A stretch of DNA of 45,817 nucleotides from Bacteroidota bacterium (GCA_013203805.1 JABMPH010000428.1:1-45817); one strand, 5' to 3'; shown: positions 7,953-16,758, counted from the stretch's first letter. Notes: generated by a model not told the origin, from the letters alone. Numbers and translations: made by a program.

Positions 7953-9887
7953 GTGATAAATCCTAATACCATACAAACAATTTTTGAAACTTCGCGAGTT
8001 GAGGAGGTAGTTGGCGACTTTGTTACACTTAAAAAAAGAGGGGCTAACTATTTGGGATTGTGTCCTTTTCATAATGAAAAAACACCTTCTTTTAGCGTAA
8101 GTCCATCAAAAGGTATATATAAATGTTTTGGATGTGGTAAGGCTGGCAACGTAGTTGGCTTTGTTATGGAACACGAACATTATACATATCCCGAATCACT
8201 CCGTTATCTTGCAAAAAGATATGGTATTGAAATAGAAGAAGAGGACGTTACCCCCGAAATGCAACAGCAACTGGATGAAAAAGAGAGTATGCTGGCATTA
8301 AATACTTTCATCACAAACTATTTTTCAAAAAATCTTTTCGAGAAAGGTGAGGGGAAATCAATTGGGCTAAGTTATCTTAAGGAAAGAGATTTACGTGAAG
8401 GCACCATTCAAAAGTTCGAGATTGGATATGCAATCGATCAATGGGAGGATTATTCGAAACATGCTTTGGCTAATGGATATAAAAAAGATATACTGGTTGG
8501 TACCGGATTAAGTATCGAAAAGGATGATAGTTTATTAGATCGCTTTCGCGGAAGGGTAATTTTTCCCATCCATAACCTTACAGGACGTGTAATTGGCTTT
8601 GGAGGAAGAATACTTTCATCTGAGAAATCAAAAGCAAAATATTTAAACTCACCTGAATCGGATATTTATAATAAGAGCAAAGTATTATATGGTATTTACT
8701 TTGCACGCAATGCAATTGTTAAGCAGGATAAATGTTATTTGGTTGAGGGATATACGGATGTTATTTCACTTCATCAAGCGGGAATTGAAAATGTTGTTTC
8801 TTCATCTGGAACATCATTAACTGTTGATCAGATAAAGTTGATTAGCAGATATACTCCAAACATCACAATTCTTTATGATGGTGATACAGCAGGAATTAAG
8901 GCTTCGTTTCGAGGAATTGATTTGATATTAGAGCAAGGGATGAATGTAAAAATTGTTCTCTTTCCCGAGGGTGAAGATCCCGATTCATACGCTCGCAACC
9001 ATACAACAAGTGAAACCGAAAATTTCATAAAAAATACGGCAGTTGATTTTATCGTATTTAAAACCGGCCTACTAAAGGAAGAAACAAAAGGTGATCCAGC
9101 GGCAAGGGCTTCTTTAATAAGGGATATTGTTCAAACTATTTCAATTATTCCAGATGGTATTGTTCGATCTGAATACATAAAGGAGTGTAGTGTATTGCTC
9201 GGAACACAGGAGCAAATCTTAATTAATGCTCTAAATAAAATATTGCGTCAAAAATTTAGCAAGCAGGCAAACATTCCTTCCGAAATAATTCCACATGAAG
9301 ATATAGTAGATGTCAGATCGGGACAAAAGGATGTTGATCCACTTGATATCAGCTATTTGGAAAATGATTTAGCTCGGTTATTGTTACTATTTGGTAATAT
9401 ACAAGTTAAGGTTAGCACTGAGGATAATGAAGAACACGAAATCTCGATATCTGATTTCATTATCAGTGATCTGGATAATGATAGTTTAAATTTTGAAAAT
9501 AAGATTTATCAATCAATTGTTGAGGAAATTAAAAATGCAAAAGAAAAGGCGGAAGTATTAAATGTTGCTTATTTCACAAACCATCCAAACCCTGCAATGT
9601 CTTCAATGGCCATTGAGCTTATAACAAGCCAATATGAGCTAAGTGAAAACTGGGAAAAGAATAAAATATTTGTGAAAAAAGAGGAAGATGATTTATTCCA
9701 CCTTGCTCTCTCAACTCTCATGTCGTTTAAATCAAGGCTTATAAGTAAAAAACTGAACGATATTTCTCAACAATTAAAAGTTGCCACAAATGATGCCGAA
9801 ATATACCTACTTCAACAGGAATTTTTTGAGTTAAAGAAACTAACCAATTTAATAGATGCTGAATTGAACAGGCCGTTTAATTATTAA
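7953..9887 (+). CDS. dnaG: DNA primase DnaG
   Basis: Primase of 644 aa that makes RNA primers at the replication fork with the DnaB helicase. The N-terminal zinc domain shows the CHCC ligands C37, H40, C58 and C61 (LCPFHNEKTPSFSVSP and KCFGCGKAGN). The Toprim catalytic core follows, with LVEGYTDVIS, the acidic pair in LYDGDTAG and EGEDPDSY. The last about 200 residues are the variable DnaB-interacting region. GTG is chosen as start because it places the family's usual opening (IxxxTI, then VVGDFVTLKKRG) right after the Met, and no in-frame ATG lies nearby. The gene is complete. It is followed by a 205-base gap holding a REP-like palindrome before asnS. Confidence 0.98.
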   Translation: MINPNTIQTIFETSRVEEVVGDFVTLKKRGANYLGLCPFHNEKTPSFSVSPSKGIYKCFGCGKAGNVVGFVMEHEHYTYPESLRYLAKRYGIEIEEEDVTPEMQQQLDEKESMLALNTFITNYFSKNLFEKGEGKSIGLSYLKERDLREGTIQKFEIGYAIDQWEDYSKHALANGYKKDILVGTGLSIEKDDSLLDRFRGRVIFPIHNLTGRVIGFGGRILSSEKSKAKYLNSPESDIYNKSKVLYGIYFARNAIVKQDKCYLVEGYTDVISLHQAGIENVVSSSGTSLTVDQIKLISRYTPNITILYDGDTAGIKASFRGIDLILEQGMNVKIVLFPEGEDPDSYARNHTTSETENFIKNTAVDFIVFKTGLLKEETKGDPAARASLIRDIVQTISIIPDGIVRSEYIKECSVLLGTQEQILINALNKILRQKFSKQANIPSEIIPHEDIVDVRSGQKDVDPLDISYLENDLARLLLLFGNIQVKVSTEDNEEHEISISDFIISDLDNDSLNFENKIYQSIVEEIKNAKEKAEVLNVAYFTNHPNPAMSSMAIELITSQYELSENWEKNKIFVKKEEDDLFHLALSTLMSFKSRLISKKLNDISQQLKVATNDAEIYLLQQEFFELKKLTNLIDAELNRPFNY

Positions 9888-9903
9888 TATCCCATTGTTT
9901 GTG

Positions 9904-9975
9904 ATTCTGAGCGCAGCGAAGAATCTCATGCCTTTGATTAACAGGGATAAAGAGATTCTTAGCTGCGCTTAGAAT
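9904..9975. repeat. REP-like long palindrome between dnaG and asnS
   Basis: Two 24-base arms (9904-9927 and 9952-9975) are inverted copies matching at 22 of 24 positions, separated by a 24-base loop. The core AGCGCAGCGAAGAATCT (9910-9926) resembles dispersed REP-like motifs that I recall from intergenic regions of many Bacteroidota genomes. It follows dnaG by 16 bases. An A-run comes after the right arm, so on the plus strand it lacks a terminator's T-tract. A related half-site occurs at 29448-29464. Confidence 0.75.
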
Positions 9976-10092
9976 GAAAAAAAAATCGTTTCGATAACAT
10001 TTCTTTGCTGTTTATTTAAAATTCATTTAAATAATCAACAGTTATATGGCTGAATTTTAGTTTTTTTGCATCTTAATTAAAAATTAAACCAA

Positions 10093-11532
10093 GTGAGAAG
10101 AACTGAGATTAAATCATTACTCCAATCAAGAGATTATGGTAGTGAAGTAGTTGTACAAGGATGGGTACGCACAAAACGTGGAAGTAAAAATGTAGCATTT
10201 ATTGCACTTAATGATGGATCAACAATTAATAATGTGCAAATAGTTGTTGATGTTGACAATAATACCACAAGTATCCTTGAAAGAGTTCATACTGGAGCTG
10301 CCTTATCCATAGTTGGGGAGCTGGTTGAGTCAACTGGAAGTGGGCAAAGTGTTGAGGTACATGCAAAAAAAGTTGAAATTTTAGGCATTGCCAATCCTGA
10401 TGAATATCCTCTTCAACCAAAAAAACATTCACTTGAATTTTTACGCGAAAAAGCTCACCTGCGTTATCGCACAAATACTTTTGCAGCCATTGCTCGTATT
10501 AGGCATAATATGATATTTGCCATTCATAAGTTTTTCAACGATAGGGGGTTCTATAATATTCATTCACCAATCATAACTGGATCTGATGCCGAAGGAGCCG
10601 GTGAAATGTTTCAGGTTACCACATTAGATTTGGATAATATTCCAAAAACAAAAGAAGGTAAAGTTGATTTTAGCAAGGATTTTTTTGGTAAAGCAGCAAA
10701 CCTAACTGTTTCAGGTCAACTGGAAGCCGAATTAGCAGCGTTGGTATTATCGAAGGTATATACTTTTGGGCCAACTTTCCGTGCCGAAAATTCAAATACA
10801 GCGCGCCATTTGGCAGAGTTTTGGATGATTGAACCAGAGTTTGCTTTTGGAGATATTGTTGATGATATGAATTTGGCCGAAGACATGTTGAAATACGTTA
10901 TTGGATATGCTCTTGAACATTGTATTGAAGATTTAGCTTTCTTAAGTAATCGATTAACAGAAGAAGAAAAAAATAAGAAAGCAGATGAAAAATCGATGGA
11001 ACTTATCGAAAAATTGAGATTTGTACTTGATCAACCATTCGAAAGACTAACATATACTCAGGCCATTGAAATTCTTAAAAATTCGAAACCAAATAAGAAA
11101 AAGAAATTCCAGTTTGTGATCGAAGGATGGGGAGCCGATTTGCAATCGGAACACGAAAGATATTTGGTTGAAAAGCACTTTAAAAAACCAGTTATCCTTA
11201 CCGACTACCCGGCATCAATAAAAGCATTTTATATGAAGCAAAACGATGATGGGAAAACCGTAAGAGCTATGGATATCCTTTTTCCTCAAATTGGTGAAAT
11301 AATCGGAGGATCACAGCGTGAGGAAGATTATGAAAAGTTATCACGACGTATGACAGAGATGGATATCCCTGAAGAATCAATGTGGTGGTATCTTGAAACC
11401 CGTAAGTTTGGTACTGTTCCACATGCTGGTTTCGGATTAGGTTTTGAACGGCTTATTTTATTTATTACTGGGATGGGTAACATACGTGATGTAATACCAT
11501 TCCCCCGAACACCTATGAATTTGGAGTTTTAA
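10093..11532 (+). CDS. asnS: Asparaginyl-tRNA synthetase
   Basis: Class IIb aminoacyl-tRNA synthetase of 479 aa that charges tRNA-Asn. An N-terminal OB-fold anticodon-binding domain (about 15-100, [20 protein letters not shown]) precedes the catalytic core. Motif 1 is around [14 protein letters not shown], motif 2 is [20 protein letters not shown], and motif 3 is [20 protein letters not shown] with the ATP-binding Arg. [12 protein letters not shown] and the closing [10 protein letters not shown] favour AsnRS over AspRS. GTG is used as start; the family's first residues (RRTEIKSLL) follow at once. An AsnRS means that Asn-tRNA need not be made only by the transamidation route in this organism. 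The -7 region may be the T-rich stretch at 10061-10069, which is a poor match. Confidence 0.97.
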   Translation: MRRTEIKSLLQSRDYGSEVVVQGWVRTKRGSKNVAFIALNDGSTINNVQIVVDVDNNTTSILERVHTGAALSIVGELVESTGSGQSVEVHAKKVEILGIANPDEYPLQPKKHSLEFLREKAHLRYRTNTFAAIARIRHNMIFAIHKFFNDRGFYNIHSPIITGSDAEGAGEMFQVTTLDLDNIPKTKEGKVDFSKDFFGKAANLTVSGQLEAELAALVLSKVYTFGPTFRAENSNTARHLAEFWMIEPEFAFGDIVDDMNLAEDMLKYVIGYALEHCIEDLAFLSNRLTEEEKNKKADEKSMELIEKLRFVLDQPFERLTYTQAIEILKNSKPNKKKKFQFVIEGWGADLQSEHERYLVEKHFKKPVILTDYPASIKAFYMKQNDDGKTVRAMDILFPQIGEIIGGSQREEDYEKLSRRMTEMDIPEESMWWYLETRKFGTVPHAGFGLGFERLILFITGMGNIRDVIPFPRTPMNLEF

Positions 11533-11588
11533 GCTCTCGATATCTGAATAATTTCCGAAGTAATTTAAAATTCTTTTATTTATCGTTG

Positions 11589-11610
11589 CCACAGATTCAC
11601 AGATTAATGA
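11589..11610. repeat. Short dispersed-type repeat relic after asnS
   Basis: CCACAGATTCACAGATTAAT contains the direct repeat CACAGATT twice, 9 bases apart. The pattern looks like the short CCACAGATT-type intergenic repeats I recall from many environmental bacterial genomes. Only one copy is in this window, so the assignment rests on recall. The 220-base gap around it also holds the rpoN promoter. Confidence 0.4.
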
Positions 11611-11693
11611 TAGCTCATTTGTGAAGCATCTTTATATTTACATTGGAAAGATTGATTCTTGGTTAATAACAATTTGAAATAATTATCACCAAA

Positions 11694-11725
11694 ATTGTGC
11701 CATAATAAAAATGTTCTTACATTTG
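11694..11725 (+). promoter_or_regulatory. rpoN promoter, Bacteroidota type
   Basis: ATTG at 11694-11697, exactly 20 bases, then TACATTTG at 11718-11725. Spacing and both elements fit the Bacteroidota housekeeping consensus TTTG-N19-21-TAnnTTTG with one mismatch in the -33 element. Transcription would start near 11732, about 20 bases before the rpoN ATG. Confidence 0.65.
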
Positions 11726-11752
11726 TGTTGGTTGAAATCTTAAATATTTTAA

Positions 11753-13240
11753 ATGTTAAACCAACGGTTACAGCAAAAATTACTTCAAAAATTATCACCT
11801 CAGCAAATTTTGCTGATGAAGTTATTGCAGATTCCAACTGTTGGTTTAGAGCAACGAATTAAGCAAGAAATTGAGGATAATCCGGCACTTGAAGTCGACT
11901 CAAATGAGAGTTCCGATCAGGATGATTATGATGAAAAACCTGATCAAGATGATAAAGATGAGCCAGTTGATACTGAACTTGATGACTTTAAGTCGAAAGA
12001 TGATGAATTCGATTTCAATGATTATATTAATGAAGATGATGTTCCTTCATATAAACTTCAAACAAATAATTACAGCTCAGATGAGGATAGAAGAGAGGTG
12101 CCATTTGTTTCCGGAACTAGTTTTCATGAAAATCTTCAGCAACAGCTAAGCTTACGTCATCTAAGTGAAATGGACACCAATATTGGCATGTATGTTATTG
12201 GGAACATTGACGATTCGGGTTATTTACAACGCTCAGTTGATGCCATTGTTGACGATTTGGCTTTTTCTCAAAATGTTATGGCTGGAAAAGAGGATGTGGA
12301 AAGGGTTCTTTCGATTATTCAACAATTTGATCCAGCAGGTGTTGGTGCTAAAGATTTAAAAGATTGTTTATTGATTCAAATAAATCGACAACTTCAGGAG
12401 TCCCCATCTGAAAAACTGGAATTAGCAAAACGAATAATTAGCAGGTATTTTAACGATTTCACTAAAAAACATTATCAAAAGATAATGAAAAGGGTTGAAA
12501 TTAGTGAAGAACAACTTAAAGAAGCGTTGGGAGTAATACTTCATTTGAATCCAAAACCTGGTAATTCGTTAAGCGAAACGACAAAAGATAATCACTACAT
12601 AATTCCTGATTTTACCATTACAAATAATGGTGATGAACTTGAGCTTTCGTTGAACTCATGGAATAGTACCGATTTAAAAGTTAGCAATTCTTTTTCGGGT
12701 ATGATGGATACAGTTGGTAAGCAGAAAAAGAGTAAGAAACAAAGAGAAGCATTTTCGTTTATTAAGCAAAAAGTGGATTCAGCACGTTGGTTTATTGATG
12801 CTATTCAACAGCGTCAAAACACATTATATTCAACCATGAAGGCAATAATGGACTACCAGTATGAGTATTTGCTAACTGGTGACGACACAAAGCTTAGACC
12901 AATGATACTTAAGGATATAGCTGAAAAAGTTAATCTTGATATAACTACAATATCCCGAGTTGCTAACAGTAAATATGTTCAAACACCCTTTGGTACATTA
13001 TTAATAAAAAGTTTCTTTAGCGAATCGATGCAAAAGGATGATGGTGAAACAGTATCAACGCGCGAAATCAAAACAATTTTGAAAGAAATTATAGATGCTG
13101 AAAGTAAAGAAAAACCTTTTACTGATGAATATCTTACTACAAAATTGAAGGAAAAGGGTTATCCAATTGCACGGCGAACTGTTGCAAAATATCGCGAACA
13201 ACTCAAAATACCGGTAGCCAGATTAAGAAAGGAATTGTAA
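11753..13240 (+). CDS. rpoN: RNA polymerase sigma-54 factor
   Basis: Sigma-54 of 495 aa. Region I (residues about 1-48) is Gln- and Leu-rich (QRLQQKLLQKLSPQQILLMK), as required for activator response. Region II is very acidic (about 49-100, rich in Asp). Core-binding and HTH parts follow, and the RpoN box ARRTVAKYREQL at 473-484 contacts the -24 promoter element. All parts are present, so the protein should be functional. Sigma-54 needs AAA+ enhancer-binding activators, none of which is encoded in this window. A good housekeeping promoter lies upstream, so rpoN itself is probably transcribed by the main sigma factor. The membrane protein gene follows and may be co-transcribed. Confidence 0.97.
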   Translation: MLNQRLQQKLLQKLSPQQILLMKLLQIPTVGLEQRIKQEIEDNPALEVDSNESSDQDDYDEKPDQDDKDEPVDTELDDFKSKDDEFDFNDYINEDDVPSYKLQTNNYSSDEDRREVPFVSGTSFHENLQQQLSLRHLSEMDTNIGMYVIGNIDDSGYLQRSVDAIVDDLAFSQNVMAGKEDVERVLSIIQQFDPAGVGAKDLKDCLLIQINRQLQESPSEKLELAKRIISRYFNDFTKKHYQKIMKRVEISEEQLKEALGVILHLNPKPGNSLSETTKDNHYIIPDFTITNNGDELELSLNSWNSTDLKVSNSFSGMMDTVGKQKKSKKQREAFSFIKQKVDSARWFIDAIQQRQNTLYSTMKAIMDYQYEYLLTGDDTKLRPMILKDIAEKVNLDITTISRVANSKYVQTPFGTLLIKSFFSESMQKDDGETVSTREIKTILKEIIDAESKEKPFTDEYLTTKLKEKGYPIARRTVAKYREQLKIPVARLRKEL

Positions 13241-13324
13241 AGGAATATGTCGTTTTATGAGGTCACAGACTTTTGGGGTCTTTTACGATTCAACATCCAT
13301 AATAACAATGAAAACCAAATAACA

Positions 13325-13936
13325 ATGACAACAACGTCAGCCAAAATACTATCCGCAATTTTCCATCCTTTGCTTGTACCAACTTATGCATTATTGATAC
13401 TAATGAATCTTCAAACACATTCAATATTGGCTATCCCGGTTAATTATAGGTACATAGTTGTGGCTTTTGTGTTTTTGTCAACATTTGTATTACCATCAAT
13501 TATCATATTCCTACTACTTAGAATAGGAAAGATAAAGAGTCTGGAAATGCAATCACAAAGGGAGCGGGTATTACCGATGCTAATTATTGCCCTCGTTTTT
13601 TATGGAACATATCAACTACTAAAGCAAACTTCTTTAGCAGGATTGATTACTTTTTTTATGATGGGATCAACAATGTTAGTGCTTATTACATTACTAATTA
13701 ATTATACAACCAAAATAAGCCTTCATATGATAGCATGGGGAGGTTTTCTGGGAACAATGCTAGGCTTTGCCATTCGCTTTAATTACAATTTGACTTATTT
13801 ATTATTCTCAATTATAATACTAATTGGTATTATTGCAACAGCTCGATTAAGGTTAAATGCTCATAGCCCGTTTCAAATTTATTTAGGATTCGTTCTGGGA
13901 ACAATTGGGATGGCATCTATATTTTTTCTGATTTGA
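13325..13936 (+). CDS. Conserved multi-pass membrane protein, PAP2-like pattern
   Basis: Integral membrane protein of about 203 aa with roughly six hydrophobic helices. The opening FHPLLVPTYALL and closing AHSPFQIYLGFVLG resemble small Bacteroidota membrane proteins distantly related to the PAP2 phosphatase superfamily, but the acid-phosphatase motifs (KxxxxxxRP, PSGH) are not all visible, so no enzyme activity is assigned. ATG at 13325 is preferred over the upstream ATG at 13247: the 26 residues between are polar and unlike the family, and that stretch holds a 16-base sequence repeated upstream of mutA. The gene lies 84 bases after rpoN on the same strand. It then converges on prfB, with 91 bases between and no strong hairpin seen. 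Confidence 0.7.
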   Translation: MTTTSAKILSAIFHPLLVPTYALLILMNLQTHSILAIPVNYRYIVVAFVFLSTFVLPSIIIFLLLRIGKIKSLEMQSQRERVLPMLIIALVFYGTYQLLKQTSLAGLITFFMMGSTMLVLITLLINYTTKISLHMIAWGGFLGTMLGFAIRFNYNLTYLLFSIIILIGIIATARLRLNAHSPFQIYLGFVLGTIGMASIFFLI

Positions 13937-14027
13937 AAGGCTTATTATGAGATTATTATATATACTGGAATCAATATAGCAGTTCCATGAGTTGGAAACA
14001 ATTCGCTTAATGGGAATTGCATAAAAA

Positions 14028-15120
14028 TTAACTATTACCGCTAAACTCCAACAAGTAGGCTTTAATGAATTCGTTTAGATCACCATCCATTACATTTTGA
14101 ACATTAGATGTTTCGTAGTTTGTTCGAACATCCTTCACCATTTTATATGGGTGCATTACATAAGACCGAATTTGAGAGCCCCATTCAATTTTCTTTTTGC
14201 TTCCTTCAATCTGGTCAATTGCTTCTTGCTTTTTTCGAAGCTCAATTTCGTAAAGCTGAGATTTTAGCATCTGCAATGCTTTTTCACGATTTTGCAATTG
14301 TGATCTGGTTTCTTGACACTCAATAACAAGTCCCGATGGTTCATGATGTAATCTAACTGCAGTTTCAACTTTATTAACATTTTGCCCACCAGGCCCTCCC
14401 GACCTAAATGTATCCCAACTTATGTCGGCAGGGTTAACATTAATTTCGATCGAATCATCAACAACGGGGTATACATAAACTGAAGCAAAAGAAGTATGTC
14501 GACGGTTTGCCGAGTCGAAAGGTGATAGTCTAACTAACCGATGAACTCCATTTTCTCCTTTTAAGTATCCAAATGCAAAATCACCACTAATTTGAAGAGT
14601 AACAGACTTAATCCCAGCTATATCACTTGCTTGATAATCGAGCTCCTTAATTTTATAATTATTGCGTTCGCCATAGCGAATATACATACGCATAAGCATT
14701 TCGGCCCAATCCTGACTTTCAGTTCCTCCGGCTCCGGGGTTAATTTTTAGAATAGCATCAAAGGCATCTTCCTTATTACTGAGCATTTGTAGTAACTCAA
14801 GGTCGGCAATAATTTTTTCAGTTATGTTAAATTGGTCATCAAGTTCCTCCCGTGAAGCTTCTTCCAACTCAAAAAATTCTTCTATTGTAACAAGGTCATT
14901 TACTGATTCGTTGGCATGGTTGTATGCGTCTACCCATCGTTTTTTATCTTTGATTTTTTTTAGATGTGCCTCTGCTTCTTTGGGGTTATCCCAGAAGTTT
15001 GGAGATTGGGTTTTCTCTTCCTCTTCTTCAATCTCCATTTTTTTTTGATCGTAGTCAAAGATACCCCCTTAGGGCTTCAAGCCGTACTATTAATTCTTTT
15101 CTGCCTTCTGTGGTGAACAT
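14028..15120 (-). CDS. prfB: Peptide chain release factor 2, expressed by programmed +1 frameshift
   Basis: RF2 ends translation at UGA and UAA. The zero-frame starts at ATG 15120 and reads 21 codons ending LEALRGYL, then meets an in-frame TGA (15057-15055). Slipping +1 at CTT-TGA-C continues as [13 protein letters not shown], giving a 363-aa protein, the usual RF2 length. The signal is AGGGGG (15069-15064), three bases, then CTTTGAC, identical over 16 bases to the E. coli element as I recall it. The protein contains the RF2-specific SPF tripeptide ([11 protein letters not shown]) and the catalytic GGQ ([10 protein letters not shown]). Low RF2 would raise frameshifting and so RF2 synthesis. 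Taking only the downstream ATG (15038) would lose the regulatory part and the N terminus. Confidence 0.97.
15054..15069 (-). promoter_or_regulatory. prfB +1 programmed frameshift site with Shine-Dalgarno-like stimulator
   Basis: On the minus strand the bases read AGGGGGTATCTTTGAC. AGGGGG is the internal Shine-Dalgarno-like stimulator, TAT is the 3-base spacer, CTT is the slip codon, and TGA followed by C is a weak stop read by RF2 itself. The downstream frame continues open for 342 codons, so this is a recoding site and not a sequencing error. Confidence 0.95.
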
Positions 15121-15135
15121 GGTTTAAGTTATATA

Positions 15136-15177
15136 GTTTTGAGTTCTGTGTTTTGAGTTCTGTGTTTTGAGTTCTGT
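15136..15177. repeat. Three perfect tandem copies of a 14-bp unit
   Basis: GTTTTGAGTTCTGT is repeated three times without a break at 15136-15149, 15150-15163 and 15164-15177, and a degraded fourth partial unit follows. It fills most of the 86-base gap between recX and prfB, 16 bases upstream of the prfB start, so it lies in the prfB leader or promoter. Confidence 0.9.
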
Positions 15178-15206
15178 TATTCGAGTTAATAATGGTGGAG
15201 TGATTA

Positions 15207-15659
15207 TTAAATTTCCCCCTTTATTACTTTCCAGGCCAATTCGGGTTGAAATCCTTTTTGCTGGGCAAATTTTACAAGTTTGTTGTTTTTCCGAAATTCA
15301 TTATCATCATCAATTTTTTTCGATGATAACACTGACTTCAGGGTGTTTAAATATTCTTCCTGATCTAATGAATTAAGAGCTATTTGGATTGTAAGTTCAG
15401 GAATTTGCTTTTGCATAAGTGCATAAGTAATTTTGTTTCTCCCCCACTTATTATTACGTAGCTTGCCTGTTGCATAAGCAAGTGCAAATCTATCTTCATT
15501 AATGAAATCCTCCTTTTTGAGTTGTAATATAATCTCAGAAATGATTTTTTCGCTAACATTCCAACTAATTAATTTTGTTTTTACATCAAAAATTGAACGC
15601 TCCTGGTATGCACAAAACTTACGCGCTTTTTCAAATAAAAATGTATGTTCAGGTGCCAT
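15207..15659 (-). CDS. recX: Regulatory protein RecX
   Basis: RecX-family protein of 150 aa, made of short three-helix repeats that bind the groove of RecA filaments and modulate recombination and the SOS response. Typical pieces are the opening KARKFCAYQERSIFDVKTKL, then KKEDFINEDRFALAYATGKL and the NKWGRNKI stretch. Length is normal. It lies 15 bases after the FKBP lipoprotein gene on the same strand, so it is probably in one transcript with it and possibly with prfB. recA is not in the window. The family call is firm from the DExRFA and WGxxxI motifs. Confidence 0.92.
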   Translation of the reverse strand: MAPEHTFLFEKARKFCAYQERSIFDVKTKLISWNVSEKIISEIILQLKKEDFINEDRFALAYATGKLRNNKWGRNKITYALMQKQIPELTIQIALNSLDQEEYLNTLKSVLSSKKIDDDNEFRKNNKLVKFAQQKGFQPELAWKVIKGEI

Positions 15660-15674
15660 ATTTAATAGTATTTA

Positions 15675-16133
15675 CTAATTTGAAAAATAGTGTTGCGTTA
15701 TATCAAAAACTAATACTTCGTTCGATCCAATACTACCGGAACCATTTGATCCATAAGCTATACCTGACGGAATTACAAGTTTTATTTTGCCACCTTCTCC
15801 AATTAGCTGGATTCCTTCCTGCCATCCAACTATAAGATCAGATAGTTTACTAGTGAAATAATCCCCCTCATCAAACATAGAACCATCAAGTTTATATCCT
15901 TTGTATGAAACTGTAACATTTGAATTTACTGTTGGGCGATCTGATGCACCGGGCTGCTCAATTACATAGTATAGTCCACTTGAGGTGAATTGTCCATCAA
16001 GATTATTATCTAGTACATATGCCTCAATTAATCCGCGATCTATTTCCCCTTGATTTGAATCTTTTTTACAAGAAGAAAATAGCACACTTAAAACCATGGC
16101 CGAAATAATAATTAAAAATCTATTTTTTATCAT
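15675..16133 (-). CDS. FKBP-type peptidyl-prolyl isomerase lipoprotein (copy A)
   Basis: Lipoprotein of 152 aa. The signal peptide ends in VLFSSC with the lipid Cys at residue 22, followed by KKD. The mature part is one FKBP domain that would catalyse cis-trans isomerisation of Xaa-Pro bonds in envelope proteins. Key FKBP12 positions are recognisable: the Tyr in VSYKGY, Phe-Asp in GSMFDEG, Val and Trp in IVGWQEG, Tyr in IAYG and Phe in VFDI. ATG 16133 is chosen over an upstream in-frame TTG. It is a close paralogue of the next gene upstream (copy B, 16280-16738), with the same length and lipid Cys position. A -7 element TAATTTTG lies upstream at 16159-16152 on the minus strand. Confidence 0.9.
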   Translation of the reverse strand: MIKNRFLIIISAMVLSVLFSSCKKDSNQGEIDRGLIEAYVLDNNLDGQFTSSGLYYVIEQPGASDRPTVNSNVTVSYKGYKLDGSMFDEGDYFTSKLSDLIVGWQEGIQLIGEGGKIKLVIPSGIAYGSNGSGSIGSNEVLVFDITQHYFSN

Positions 16134-16151
16134 AACCAAATACTTTTATAG

Positions 16152-16159
16152 CAAAATTA
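16152..16159 (-). promoter_or_regulatory. -7 promoter element of FKBP copy A
   Basis: The minus strand reads TAATTTTG, fitting TAnnTTTG, 18 bases before the ATG at 16133. The best TTTG lies 23 bases further upstream, slightly too far, so this is a partial match. It suggests that copy A, recX and perhaps prfB are transcribed separately from copy B. Confidence 0.45.
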
Positions 16160-16279
16160 CACTTTATATAACAAATTATTGACAAACTTATTTTAATAAT
16201 CACCACAAACATTGTGTTAATTATGTATAAATGTGGTCCAAACTATTTGTTCCTATTGATCAACTCCCAATCTAAATAA

Positions 16280-16738
16280 CTAATTAGTGAACGACTTAAG
16301 GGATATATCAAAACCAAGTACTTCGTTTGGGTTTATGCTACCTGAACCATTATATCCATAGGCTAGACCTGACGGGATAATTAGTGTTATTTCACCACCT
16401 GCTCCAATTAATTGTAATCCTTGTGTCCATCCACGTATTACTCCTGACAAAGGAAAAGATATATTATTTGCGCTTTCTTCAAATACACTTCCATCAAGTC
16501 TGTAGCCCTTATACATAACAGTAACGCTTGAGCTTGATGTAGGGTGCTCTTCTCCTCCAGGCTTATCAATAATATAAAAAATTCCACTTTCAGTAAATTG
16601 ACCCACAAGATTATTATTAGCTACATAGGCTTCAATTAATTCTTTGTCCAGTTCTGCCTGATCGGTTTTCTTACATGAAGAAATCATTAGAAAAGCAGTA
16701 ACAATAATTACTATTACAGGGAAATATCTTGTTTTCAT
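16280..16738 (-). CDS. FKBP-type peptidyl-prolyl isomerase lipoprotein (copy B)
   Basis: Lipoprotein of 152 aa with lipid Cys22 (FLMISSC), paralogous to copy A; by eye more than half of the residues match. The FKBP domain keeps the Tyr in VMYKGY, the Phe in GSVFEES, Trp in VIRGWTQG and Tyr in LAYG. The Asp equivalent to FKBP12 Asp37 is Glu here, while copy A keeps Asp, so proline-binding or activity may differ. The two copies probably arose by tandem duplication and are 146 bases apart. Neither has an obvious specific partner. A possible -7 element (TAAATTTG) lies at 16766-16759 on the minus strand. Confidence 0.88.
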   Translation of the reverse strand: MKTRYFPVIVIIVTAFLMISSCKKTDQAELDKELIEAYVANNNLVGQFTESGIFYIIDKPGGEEHPTSSSSVTVMYKGYRLDGSVFEESANNISFPLSGVIRGWTQGLQLIGAGGEITLIIPSGLAYGYNGSGSINPNEVLGFDISLKSFTN

Positions 16739-16758
16739 GGTTTGAATTTAATAGATAG

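Noticed and set aside
13247-13324. N-terminal extension of the membrane protein after rpoN
   Set aside because: Polar, unlike the family, and includes a 16-base motif shared with another non-coding leader.
15035-15046. Run of nine A residues just after the prfB frameshift site (minus strand), a possible second slippery site
   Set aside because: The frame is correct through it, and the product fits RF2 without further slipping.
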